DNA from: JASMTM01 sp046483075
GTDB lineage: Bacteria > Thermotogota > Thermotogae > Petrotogales > Kosmotogaceae
NCBI GenBank assembly: GCA_046483075.1
Contig: JAWODV010000039.1
Location: forward strand, 62,001-126,000
Direction of reading: 5' to 3'
Length of the DNA: 64,000 nt
Under the pieces are notes generated by a model. The model did no database searches. It was given only the letters and a program-made list of their open reading frames with translations, and was not told where the DNA came from. The translations under genes and the position numbers were made by a program. The first letter of the stretch is position 1, and each line of letters opens with the position of its first letter. Positions 26,101-33,595 of the stretch are shown piece after piece.

Positions 26101-27500
26101 CTGTCAAACTCAAAAACAACTCTTTCGGCATTTATTACACTCTCTTTTGTCGTTAGCACAACGTTACCCCAAAAAGTAGCTGATATTGGTTTATCTCCTT
26201 CAAGCAAAACAGACGCATTTGAAGCTTCTATTGTCACATCATAGTCAGCTTCAGAATATTCAAGCTTAACAGGTCCATGAAGTCGTATTTCGTTACCTTT
26301 TCCTTGAAAGGACTCTGCTGAAATGTTTATATCGTATGCAAAAACCTGTCCACCAACAAAAATGATAAGAAGTACGACGCCAATCTTAAATATGCTATTT
26401 AGCATTTCACTGAATTTATATGAAATCTTTGTGTCAATCAAGAAATATATACCCACTCCTATTGCAGTGAAAAAAATATTGGGTAACCAGGGAGCAAGGA
26501 CTGGATCAATCAACCTTTCTTTTCCCATAGCACTTAGCCATGCACCTGAACCCTGATATACCACGACCAGAACAAAGGTTAAAATAACTGACCACGCTTT
26601 TGTTCTTAAATTTAACATTAGGGATAATGGCACTCCCATGAGAACGATTACCAGCGGTCCCAGTGCAGTGGATATCTTTTCCTGGAGTGCAACTTTAAGA
26701 GAAGCGGTTTCAACACCAATTTTGTCATAAGATTCAATCTTTTCTCTCAATTCCTTACTGGACATCTCTCTGGGAGATTTTGAAGTTCTGATGTATTCTT
26801 CTATATCCTGTTCAAATTGCAAATCGAATGATTTAAAAGTCATATCCATGGTAAGAAAACCCTTACCATCCGTCTCATAGATTCTTCCAGAATGCATGAC
26901 CCATCTATTGTTCTCGAAGGTAGCATTGTCAGCACTTATAACCCTTGTTTTGCCAGGTTTGCTCATGTCATAAAGCAGGATTTCATTAAGCGTGCCAGTT
27001 TCAGGATCAATACGCTTAATGTAAAGATATCGACCTTCACCATCTTCCATAAAAGCGTTTTCCTTAAAGGTCATTTCGGGTCTCTTATAAACATATTTTG
27101 CAAGTGCCTCCGATGCTTTCCTGTTCCCTGCAGGAACAAGATAATCATTAAACAGGTAGCTCACAAAACTCATGGCGAGGGCAAAGATAACAAAGGGAAT
27201 TACCAGTTTCCTAAGTGTAATTCCATGGGTTTGAAGTGCAATTAGTTCATTGTCAGTTCTCATACGTGAAAGAACCCAGAATATACCCAGAAGTATTCCC
27301 ACAGGAATACCAAGTACCATGAAGTAAGGAAGATTATAGTATATCAACAAAAATAGCTTATCTATGCCTACCTTATATCTAACTATGATATCGGAAAGTT
27401 GATACAAAAGCTCAATGCTTACAAAGATTAAAAAACCTCCAAGACCGATAAGAAAGGGGCTAACTGTTTGTTTTACAATGTATTCGATTAACTTCTTCAA
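23133..27500 (-). CDS. LptF/LptG permease fused to an LptA/LptD-like OstA domain and beta-barrel
   Basis: A single 1455-residue frame. Residues 1 to about 362 are a YjgP/YjgQ (LptF/LptG) permease: two helix pairs around a jellyroll-like soluble insert (about 130-260), then two further helices. At 366-388 comes MLNSIFKIGVVLLIIFVGGQ then VFA, which looks like an internal signal peptide or seventh helix with a possible cleavage after Ala388. Residues about 390-480 form an OstA/LptA-like beta-jellyroll (IRLHGPVKLEYSEADYDV). Near 560-568 is VFYLPWYYFSLEDPERRP, a typical LptD feature, followed by almost 900 residues of amphipathic beta strands with no helix, ending in FFFEFKF, an aromatic C-terminus like outer-membrane barrels. 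Start TTG, SD GGAGG. No SD precedes Met366. Role in moving a lipid or glycan to the toga is inferred. Confidence 0.85.
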   Translation of the reverse strand: MKKLIEYIVKQTVSPFLIGLGGFLIFVSIELLYQLSDIIVRYKVGIDKLFLLIYYNLPYFMVLGIPVGILLGIFWVLSRMRTDNELIALQTHGITLRKLVIPFVIFALAMSFVSYLFNDYLVPAGNRKASEALAKYVYKRPEMTFKENAFMEDGEGRYLYIKRIDPETGTLNEILLYDMSKPGKTRVISADNATFENNRWVMHSGRIYETDGKGFLTMDMTFKSFDLQFEQDIEEYIRTSKSPREMSSKELREKIESYDKIGVETASLKVALQEKISTALGPLVIVLMGVPLSLMLNLRTKAWSVILTFVLVVVYQGSGAWLSAMGKERLIDPVLAPWLPNIFFTAIGVGIYFLIDTKISYKFSEMLNSIFKIGVVLLIIFVGGQVFAYDINISAESFQGKGNEIRLHGPVKLEYSEADYDVTIEASNASVLLEGDKPISATFWGNVVLTTKESVINAERVVFEFDRKSIQSFKVNTKQGLPVPKVDDSEEKQEIDFYVYTEYSESTMEASPLLNTGSGYITTCDYEKPHYRFNVTEATVRQGKYIIAENLVMTIGKVPVFYLPWYYFSLEDPERRPFSFEITSFEDWKSKLTLRYLNVEWLNLAFIWERYWKSGEDSFSVKSFFETPLGGIEILAEYLEIESAFFPGEFGGYVRLLPDINGQLEIAALATTGDRVSDTMKKPFSGYELGYEFVKDKRKARNVFDIAEVLENVESFDYFTFKYNSSESSKIDLSLSAGMATYFEDTFSGTPTSPWFFGPISLQIPTNFKYETPNATFTSDTFRLSFFTGKLFEIKKNSFVKSNLTFRTNAKINKTNAIFFNSSLSIDELSMNIESNATNTFGDLLKAKYMESFVFDLNDYKFTSGNFITNGDITSSFDAEESILSLTMPVDKKGNALNSFKWEAFQSKLKLNGRYGLDYNTDMPATSTERYVWIEPSSISYKGFVEVSSKMRFFAGYAGNWLFNAENSVGKTFDILSLERKSFSFVSSLTPEYSITFEASKTANEGTNYSFFDSKPALKMKNIFGYSPGENLDTHIGYSPEVSYYKSEFEFKHPGEYFIFVSGWPGEMEFVTELDYEKLFTPEATILSFFGDGELSTLGDYEFGDFGFKHNQTTQLESLNPTSTEFSVEIEFGPFYHKTASSRNWTKKTFGIWSNTERLNVGDSELGLEFETKWKLDLSKEKIHERFDYELSLSITIGDNGFGFSTYYPYILKKKKWFERFEFKLTNLTAGNLNVKNAIFDIQTDFRSYDKNYPFPESFFSNELSSTENRRFAIFSVENFVYKGFSMSGAFLATTAATESGEINSRKLSIGINTVTFKELTLFKGKINAFGNYGFSVELHLDNPGIIVNLNSADITKSILLKHLTLSYTEENKYLEIGTSLSDLKWDEMNNHNLPLYFDLHCMALEGILRLNLKPEGLPDFVQSVGLKYYIKALEDRYLVIGYDIDDKFFFEFKF

Positions 27501-27520
27501 TGTTATGCCTCCAGTTATAA

Positions 27521-28213
27521 CTAATCCCGCGCGTCAATATTTGTCTCAGCCAGAGTATCCTCTTTACATCGATAATGCCTTCCTGAATCAATGAATGTTG
27601 CACAGGTAATAAGCTTTGTACATAGATCAGCAATTGTTTCTAAAGACCTAAAAACGGTAAGCAATGAAACAGCTCTGTTCATTACTTTTGGTGTATTCTC
27701 CACAATTTCAACCAATTCTTTTTCGGCATCTTCAAGGATTTTGTCTACCCTATCATCCTTTTCACAAATCATTTTTCCTTCGGTGAATGATGGCTCAACT
27801 AAATTATGAACTGCTCCGGAAAGCATATTGTAAACTTCATCAAACATCTTATGTAATTTTTCATATAATCCTATTGGAGGTTTCTTAGAAAGTTCTATGG
27901 AACGCTCTGAAATGACAACACAATAATCAGCAATTTGTTCAAGAGTGCTGTTAATTTCCATAGCACTGGCCAAAAAACGAAGATCTTTCCCGAGTGGTGT
28001 CAATATACCCAGTAGTTTCACAATTCTTTCTTCAATCTCAGTCGAAAATGCATCAACAATAGAATCAGAGTAAATAACATCGCGAGCATAATGCTCATTT
28101 CTTTCAATAAGCGCAACTCTGGATTTACTGTAAAGCTGCTGTATATAATGAGCCATCTTTACTATATCCTGCTTCAATTCATCAATTTTTATCTTGCCCT
28201 TTTTAGAGATCAT
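27521..28213 (-). CDS. phoU: PhoU-family phosphate regulator
   Basis: 230-residue all-helical protein with two PhoU three-helix repeats. The first includes SIVDAFSTEIEERIVKLL and LRFLASAMEINSTLEQIADY, the second EKELVEIVENTPKVMNRAVS and SLETIADLCTKLI, each ending in the acidic/hydroxyl metal-binding pattern of the family. PhoU normally restrains Pst phosphate uptake and its sensor kinase, but neither is in this window. I chose ATG at 28213 (SD GGAGG, 11 bases). A TTG at 28237 is in frame. It overlaps nadK by 11 bases. Confidence 0.85.
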   Translation of the reverse strand: MISKKGKIKIDELKQDIVKMAHYIQQLYSKSRVALIERNEHYARDVIYSDSIVDAFSTEIEERIVKLLGILTPLGKDLRFLASAMEINSTLEQIADYCVVISERSIELSKKPPIGLYEKLHKMFDEVYNMLSGAVHNLVEPSFTEGKMICEKDDRVDKILEDAEKELVEIVENTPKVMNRAVSLLTVFRSLETIADLCTKLITCATFIDSGRHYRCKEDTLAETNIDARD

Positions 28214-29021
28214 TTCTAGATCTTCCTCCAAACGCAAGCTTTTCTTTCATTACACTGACAAAATCAAATTCTTTTTCTCTGAGAAGACTTATTACTTTAT
28301 CGGAAAGTTTTGTTGTAATTTGCTTTCCTTTCTCTAGTGTTCCTGCTTCATAACCATCAATATAAATCCTTACTGGAGCGTTTTTGTCCTCTTTAACTGT
28401 TATATGCACTTCTCTATATGCAGCCAGTACAATTGGTCCGACATATGGATTATGTGCTGACAATGGAGTTATCTGGTAAACATCACTTTTAGGGTCAGTC
28501 AATGCGCCACCTGCGGCAAGGTTATACGCTGTTGACCCGGTACTTGTCGAAATGACCACTCCATCTCCCACAATTAAATAAGGTGAATAATCTGCTATTC
28601 TTACCTCAAATTCTACTGTTCTGCTTGGAGAACCTCTCTCTAAAACACAATCGTTTAAAGCCATAAATATAGATTTTTCTGTCTCAATCTTTAATAACTT
28701 TCTTTTATCTACTATTAATTTCTTTTTCAAAAGTAGCTGTAAAGCTTTATTTAAATCCTCCAGCTCGAAAGATGCCAGAAAACCAACACTACCAACCTTA
28801 AAACTTAGAATGGGAATGCCACTTTTGTATGCAGCGTTTACCGCTCTCAAAACAGTCCCGTCGCCACCAAAAGTCATAACAAGATCTATTCCAGCCAAAT
28901 CGTTAACACAATATTGATCAAAAACACAGGTTTTGATTTCATGTTTTTCGATTTCATTTATAATATTTTTCTGTTCTATATCATCTATGCGGTTATGATT
29001 AAAAAAAATGGCAACCTTCAA
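28203..29021 (-). CDS. nadK: NAD kinase
   Basis: 272-residue NAD+ kinase producing NADP+ from ATP (or polyphosphate). The conserved FGGDGTVLRAV loop, a NDCVLERG segment and STSTGSTAYNLAAGGAL are the NAD- and phosphate-binding signatures. Start TTG at 29021 behind SD GAGGTGATCG. It lies 4 bases after yggT and overlaps phoU, inside the asnS operon. Confidence 0.95.
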   Translation of the reverse strand: MKVAIFFNHNRIDDIEQKNIINEIEKHEIKTCVFDQYCVNDLAGIDLVMTFGGDGTVLRAVNAAYKSGIPILSFKVGSVGFLASFELEDLNKALQLLLKKKLIVDKRKLLKIETEKSIFMALNDCVLERGSPSRTVEFEVRIADYSPYLIVGDGVVISTSTGSTAYNLAAGGALTDPKSDVYQITPLSAHNPYVGPIVLAAYREVHITVKEDKNAPVRIYIDGYEAGTLEKGKQITTKLSDKVISLLREKEFDFVSVMKEKLAFGGRSRNDL

Positions 29022-29025
29022 ACGA

Positions 29026-29328
29026 TCACCTCATTAATTCTGCCAGATCAAAAAGTGTTGTGACAATAAACTGGTCAAGAAAAATTAGTATCAGTATAGC
29101 AATAAGCGGCATCAAATCAACTGGTCCTATCTTCAATGGAGGCAAAATCTTTCTTAATGGTTTTACCACAAAACTACCCAGGGCTTCAAAAAACATTCTA
29201 AATGAAGAATAACCTCCTGGTAACAACCAGCTCATAATAACAACTAGGATGATGGAGAATATTTCTAGATTTATTAATATTCTGAGAATAACCGCTATCG
29301 AGAATAAAAAATTCCCCAGAATAAACAT
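29026..29328 (-). CDS. YggT family membrane protein
   Basis: 100-residue protein with two hydrophobic segments flanking the family motif LRKILPPLKIGPVDLMPLIAI. SWLLPGGYSSFRMFFEALGSF precedes it. YggT proteins are often linked to cell division or envelope genes, but the biochemical role is not established. It lies 3 bases after ruvB and 4 bases before nadK, so it is part of the same operon. Its own SD is weak. Confidence 0.88.
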   Translation of the reverse strand: MFILGNFLFSIAVILRILINLEIFSIILVVIMSWLLPGGYSSFRMFFEALGSFVVKPLRKILPPLKIGPVDLMPLIAILILIFLDQFIVTTLFDLAELMR

Positions 29329-29331
29329 TTT

Positions 29332-30366
29332 TTATTTTTCCCTTTCTTCCAGATCTTCAAATAGATACGTATTTTTTGACAACTTCATATTCAATAGATC
29401 GTAAGATTTTTCAGTAACCTTTCTACCTCGATTTGTTCTAACAAGAAATCCTGACTGAAGAAGATATGGTTCATAAACCTCACTGATGGTTTCGGCCTCT
29501 ATTCCAACTGAAGCAGCAATTGCCTTAACTCCAGCTGGTCCACCATCAAAATTCGTTATCAGTGTTCGAAGAATTTTTCTGTCCATATCATCAAGGCCGT
29601 AGTCATCGATTTTCATCAGCTTCATTGCATTCTTTACGGTTTCTACACTAATAATATTGCTACCATCAACAGTAGCCAGATCACGGACTCTTCTGAGTAA
29701 TCTATTAGCTATTCTAGGCGTTCCCCTTGAACGTTCTGCCAGTAATTTTGCAGCAGGTTTTTGCACTTCAATGTCCAGTAATTTTGAAGAACGCTCTATT
29801 ATCTGTCTAAGTTCAGATTCTGGGTAAAATTCAATCTCAAGTACCATTCCAAATCGATTTCTTAGTGGAGCTCCGATCATCCCCGAACGGGTTGTAGCCC
29901 CAACAAGAGTGAAAGGATTAAGATCCAGCCTTATTGATCTGGCGCTGGGACCTTTCCCTATCATTATGTCAAGTTGAAAATCTTCCATCGCTGAATAGAG
30001 GATTTCTTCAACCGATCTACCAAGTCTGTGTATTTCGTCAATAAAAAGAACATCTCCATTTTCAAGTCCTGTTAATATCGCTGCCAGATCACCCTGCTTT
30101 TCAATAACCGGACCACTGGTAATGTATATCCCCGTTCCCAGTTCGTTTGCAAGAACATGTGCCATTGTCGTTTTGCCAAGACCAGGCGGTCCTGATAACA
30201 GAATATGGTCAAGAGCTTCCCCTCTAACCTTTGCAGCTTCTATTGCAATTTTAAGTCTTTCTTTGACATTTTTTTGTCCGATATATTCATCGAGTGACTT
30301 TGGTCTGAGACTTTTTACCTCAAACTCATCTTTTGTATCAGGTGAAAGGAATCGTTCATCCTCCAT
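29332..30366 (-). CDS. ruvB: Holliday junction branch migration ATPase RuvB
   Basis: 344-residue AAA+ motor of the RuvAB complex. Walker A is GPPGLGKTTMA, Walker B is LFIDEIHRLGRSVEE, sensor 1 is GATTRSGM, the RPKSLDEYIGQ N-terminus is canonical, and the C-terminal winged helix contains YLLQSGFLVRTNRGR. I chose the ATG at 30366 because GGAG lies 8 bases before it. A GTG at 30375 abuts the SD. It sits 14 bases after asnS. Confidence 0.96.
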   Translation of the reverse strand: MEDERFLSPDTKDEFEVKSLRPKSLDEYIGQKNVKERLKIAIEAAKVRGEALDHILLSGPPGLGKTTMAHVLANELGTGIYITSGPVIEKQGDLAAILTGLENGDVLFIDEIHRLGRSVEEILYSAMEDFQLDIMIGKGPSARSIRLDLNPFTLVGATTRSGMIGAPLRNRFGMVLEIEFYPESELRQIIERSSKLLDIEVQKPAAKLLAERSRGTPRIANRLLRRVRDLATVDGSNIISVETVKNAMKLMKIDDYGLDDMDRKILRTLITNFDGGPAGVKAIAASVGIEAETISEVYEPYLLQSGFLVRTNRGRKVTEKSYDLLNMKLSKNTYLFEDLEEREK

Positions 30367-30380
30367 AATATTCACTCCAT

Positions 30381-31679
30381 CTATGGATGTATTCTGTATA
30401 GTGTCCTGGCAAAAGGTATGGCCTCTCTAACATGTTCAAGTCCGCATATCCATGAAACCACTCTTTCTATACCCATACCAAAACCACTGTGAGGTACTGA
30501 ACCAAATTTTCGTAAATCCATATACCAATCATAAGAAGCGGGATCCAGTCCAAACTCCTTTATTCTCTCAAGCAACAAATCTTCTTCCCAGATCCTCTCA
30601 GACGCACCAATGATTTCCCCGTAACCTTCCGGTGCAATCATATCATTACAGAGTACAACATCAGGATTATCAGGATCAGGGGGCATATAAAAAGCCTTTG
30701 CCATTCTTGGATATTTTTCTATTACCACAGGTTTATCAAACTCTTTAGCGATTATGGTTTCTTCATCAGAACCGAAATCTCCACCCCATTTTATATCAAG
30801 ACCCTTTTGCTGTAGTAGTTTCACTGCATCTGTGTATGAAATTTTTGGAAAAGGTTTTTCTACCTTTTCTAATAATGATGTATCTCTTCCTATCTCCTTC
30901 AAATCGACTTCTGCTCTTTCAAGAGTCTTTTTAACCACAAACTCAACAAGATCTTCTTGCAATCTAATATTGTCTTCATGCCTGTAGTAAGCCACTTCTG
31001 CTTCGTTCATCCAGAACTCAATTAGATGCCTTCTGGTTTTAGATTTCTCCGCCCTGAAGGTGGGACCAAGGTTGTAAACTTTTCCCAGTCCAATGCAGGC
31101 TGCTTCAAGATAAAGTTGTCCTGTCTGAGCTAGGTAGGCCTTTCCATAATCAAAATAATCAAGTTCAAAGCAATTACCTGCACTTTCCCCTATGGAACCG
31201 GTGAAAATTGGAGTATCAACAAGAACAAAGTTTCGTGAATTGTAAAATTCTCTAGTCGCTTTAATTATCTCATTACGTATATGAGACAGATGAAACTGCC
31301 GTTTCGTTCGCAACCAGAGATGACGATTTTCCATAAGAAAATCTATACCATGATCGGGTTTATTTATCGGAAAATCCTCATCAGGATTGTGGACAATCTT
31401 TACATCTTTTACATGTATTTCAACTCCACCAGGTGCTCTTCTTTCTTCTTTTACTACTCCCTTAACTTTTACGCTTGCTTCCATCTTGATTTCCTTAGTC
31501 AGTTCAAAAACATCCGGGGAAACTGAACTTTTTTCAACAATTCCCTGCACAAAACCCGTACCATCTCTCATATATAGAAATTGAATCTTTCCGCTGGAAC
31601 GGAATCTTCTTAACCAGCCCCTGATTTCTACCTCTTCACCTACATATTTCTTTAAAGACTCAATATAAACCCACAACTC
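30381..31679 (-). CDS. asnS: asparaginyl-tRNA synthetase
   Basis: 432-residue class IIb aminoacyl-tRNA synthetase. The N-terminal OB-fold anticodon domain covers about 1-100 (GEEVEIRGWLRRFRSSG). Class II motif 2 is FRAEKSKTRRHLIEFWMNEA, where the sequence is of AsnRS rather than AspRS type, and motif 3 is GFGMGIERVVSWICGLEHVR. The C-terminus is PFARTLYRIHP. I chose TTG at 31679 (8 bases after GGAGG). A TTG at 31685 is only 2 bases from it. First gene of the ten-gene operon ending in the macro gene. Aspartyl-tRNA synthetase is encoded nearby on the other strand. Confidence 0.95.
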   Translation of the reverse strand, partial: ELWVYIESLKKYVGEEVEIRGWLRRFRSSGKIQFLYMRDGTGFVQGIVEKSSVSPDVFELTKEIKMEASVKVKGVVKEERRAPGGVEIHVKDVKIVHNPDEDFPINKPDHGIDFLMENRHLWLRTKRQFHLSHIRNEIIKATREFYNSRNFVLVDTPIFTGSIGESAGNCFELDYFDYGKAYLAQTGQLYLEAACIGLGKVYNLGPTFRAEKSKTRRHLIEFWMNEAEVAYYRHEDNIRLQEDLVEFVVKKTLERAEVDLKEIGRDTSLLEKVEKPFPKISYTDAVKLLQQKGLDIKWGGDFGSDEETIIAKEFDKPVVIEKYPRMAKAFYMPPDPDNPDVVLCNDMIAPEGYGEIIGASERIWEEDLLLERIKEFGLDPASYDWYMDLRKFGSVPHSGFGMGIERVVSWICGLEHVREAIPFARTLYRIHP

Positions 31680-31710
31680 CAACACCTCCGAAAACTCCTA
31701 TCACCTAACG

Positions 31711-31716
31711 ATTATA
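31711..31716 (-). promoter_or_regulatory. -10 element of the asnS operon, abutting a terminator
   Basis: A perfect TATAAT on the minus strand directly follows the T-tract of the upstream terminator hairpin (31719-31746), so any -35 region would lie inside that hairpin. No good TTGACA is seen. Confidence 0.5.
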
Positions 31717-31718
31717 AC

Positions 31719-31746
31719 AAAAAACCCGGGATCACATGTCCCGGGT
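31719..31746 (-). terminator. intrinsic terminator of the Omp-alpha-like gene
   Basis: 8-bp stem ACCCGGGA/TCCCGGGT with a 7-base loop, followed on the minus strand by a run of T. Confidence 0.9.
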
Positions 31747-31767
31747 TTAATAAAAACTCAAACTAAA

Positions 31768-33477
31768 TTAAAAAGGTTGTATGAAATACATCACTATTCC
31801 GATTATTCCAAAAATTATTCCTGCTCCACCTATCCAGGCTGCTGTGTTGGCTGCGTTCCTTACTGATTGAATATCTTCATCTGTAGGAGTATTTTTCTTC
31901 ACATTTTCAATTTCTTTTTCCATTTCTTCTTTATTCTGTGTAACAGTTGATACAAGCGTTTCAATGTTCTCTGCATTTTTATTTGTGCCGGATGCAACTT
32001 CCGTTAAAACTGCGTCCATTGTACTGACCCTGTTACTCAGTTCTTCAATTGCTGAATCATTTGCATTAACTGATTCTTCAATTTCGTCTGTTTTTTCCTG
32101 TAAACTTGCAACATCTATAACGACATTTTTCATGTTTTCCAGTTCACTATTGACATTCTCTTCAAATGTTTCTAAGGATGTGATCCTTACGTTCAACGAA
32201 TCTATTGATTCCTTATTTGCTGAAACATCTGTCTTCACTTGAGAGTAAAGTCCTGACAGTGAATTTACATCCTCTTCAAGCGCTGACAATTCATTTATGC
32301 TGTTTTCGACTGTGGCAAGTCTTCTCGAAAGGGAACCGAGATCTTTATCAACACTGTCTTCAAGGCTCTGAATTCTGTTTGAAAGAGATACATCAAGACT
32401 ATTTACAGTACCCTTTAACTCCTCAAAAGTCTCCACTCTTGCATAAAGTTTCAATATGCCATTAAGGTCAGTTACGGATATCATATCTTCCAATGTTTTT
32501 GAGAGCTCATCTTTCGTAACCATTGTCTCAGTTAATTCTGCCAGTTTGTCTGTCATTTCGGTTGAATGAATAAGGTTGTCAAATTCATTCTCAATACTTG
32601 TTATTCTTTCTTCAACATCTGAATAATTCGAATTGGCTGTTTCTTTAAAAGAAGCAAAATCGTTCTTTAGTGTATTGAGTTCTTCATCAGTTTCACCAAG
32701 GCTGGTTTTATACGATTCAAGAGTGCTGTGTATGTTTGCTATTGACTCTTCATTCGAACTAACAATTTCTGAGATATCTTCTGAAAGAGTATCTAAATTT
32801 GCTTTTGCTTCATCAAGATCCATGCTCAAACCTACAACTTCCTGTGAGAGCTGAGTCTGGCTTTCCATAATATCTTCATCTTTCTCAGTTAATTCAGCAA
32901 ACTTAGCTGCAGTATTTGTTTCAAGTTCGTCCATTCTCTTTGTAACTTGAGAAATCTCTTTACTTGTGTTTAATATTAATTTTCTTAATTCTTCAGAAAC
33001 TCCAACTGGAGCAACATCCGCTGGTTCCACTTCATCTCTGAGTTCAGCGATTTGTTTCTCAAGGTTGTTAAATCTCTCAAGAATCGTGGTCATTTGTACA
33101 TAATTTCCCTGTGTATCCTTTAGAGCTACATCGAATTCATCAATCTTATTGGTTAATGATTTTGGAATCTGGACTTCTGTAGGTTCTACTTCTTCAACAG
33201 GTTCTACTTCACCTTTTCTCGCAAAATTATCCTCGATGTGCGTTAAAAGCTTATCAATTAAAACAGCTGCCTGATATCTTTGCAGTGGTTCAGTTCCTTC
33301 GAAATAAAGTTCTCCATCTCTCGGGATACCTGAAAGTATTTCTAACTCACTCAGACGCACAATAGAATCATATGCCCAATGATTCGAACTGACATCAGCG
33401 TAAGAAATTGAAAACGCCATGGATGCCATAACAAGTGTTACCATTAGTATCAGAGAAATCTTTAAAGACTTTTTCAT
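31768..33477 (-). CDS. Omp-alpha-like toga protein (SLH domain, coiled coil, C-terminal anchor)
   Basis: 569-residue rod-like envelope protein. A signal peptide (about 1-23) precedes one SLH domain (HWAYDSIVRLSELEILSG to YQAAVLIDKLL), then an almost uninterrupted heptad coiled coil from about residue 95 to 535, rich in Glu, Leu, Ser and Asn. The C-terminus AAWIGGAGIIFGIIGIVMYF is one hydrophobic helix. This is the layout of Thermotoga Omp-alpha, which spaces the toga from the cell by binding peptidoglycan at one end and a membrane at the other. Start ATG at 33477 behind GGGAGGTGG. Monocistronic, with its own promoter and terminator. Confidence 0.85.
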   Translation of the reverse strand: MKKSLKISLILMVTLVMASMAFSISYADVSSNHWAYDSIVRLSELEILSGIPRDGELYFEGTEPLQRYQAAVLIDKLLTHIEDNFARKGEVEPVEEVEPTEVQIPKSLTNKIDEFDVALKDTQGNYVQMTTILERFNNLEKQIAELRDEVEPADVAPVGVSEELRKLILNTSKEISQVTKRMDELETNTAAKFAELTEKDEDIMESQTQLSQEVVGLSMDLDEAKANLDTLSEDISEIVSSNEESIANIHSTLESYKTSLGETDEELNTLKNDFASFKETANSNYSDVEERITSIENEFDNLIHSTEMTDKLAELTETMVTKDELSKTLEDMISVTDLNGILKLYARVETFEELKGTVNSLDVSLSNRIQSLEDSVDKDLGSLSRRLATVENSINELSALEEDVNSLSGLYSQVKTDVSANKESIDSLNVRITSLETFEENVNSELENMKNVVIDVASLQEKTDEIEESVNANDSAIEELSNRVSTMDAVLTEVASGTNKNAENIETLVSTVTQNKEEMEKEIENVKKNTPTDEDIQSVRNAANTAAWIGGAGIIFGIIGIVMYFIQPF

Positions 33478-33510
33478 AAGGCCACCTCCCATTAGTTGTA
33501 TTCAAAAAAG

Positions 33511-33519
33511 ATTTTACCA
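33511..33519 (-). promoter_or_regulatory. extended -10 promoter of the Omp-alpha-like gene
   Basis: TGG followed by TAAAAT on the minus strand. No clear -35, so this depends on the extended -10. The divergent aspS promoter lies 50 bases away. Confidence 0.4.
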
Positions 33520-33544
33520 TATCTTTTGTGAATACTTCTCCTTA

Positions 33545-33573
33545 TTCAAGGAATTCTTTTAACATGGTAATAT
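33545..33573 (+). promoter_or_regulatory. promoter of the aspS operon
   Basis: TTCAAG (33545-33550), 17 bases, TAATAT (33568-33573) preceded by TGG, an extended -10. The SD follows within 10 bases, so the leader is very short. Confidence 0.5.
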
Positions 33574-33595
33574 TTAACGACAGGAGGTGTTTCAG

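Noticed and set aside
24985..26156. Plus-strand frames opposite the LptF/LptD fusion
   Set aside because: No SD, no recognisable motif, and the minus strand has a continuous 1455-codon frame.
26250..26420. Idea that the fusion is two genes with a second start at Met366
   Set aside because: No SD precedes Met366 and there is no stop or frame break upstream, so a join in one frame is the simpler reading. Internal processing remains open.
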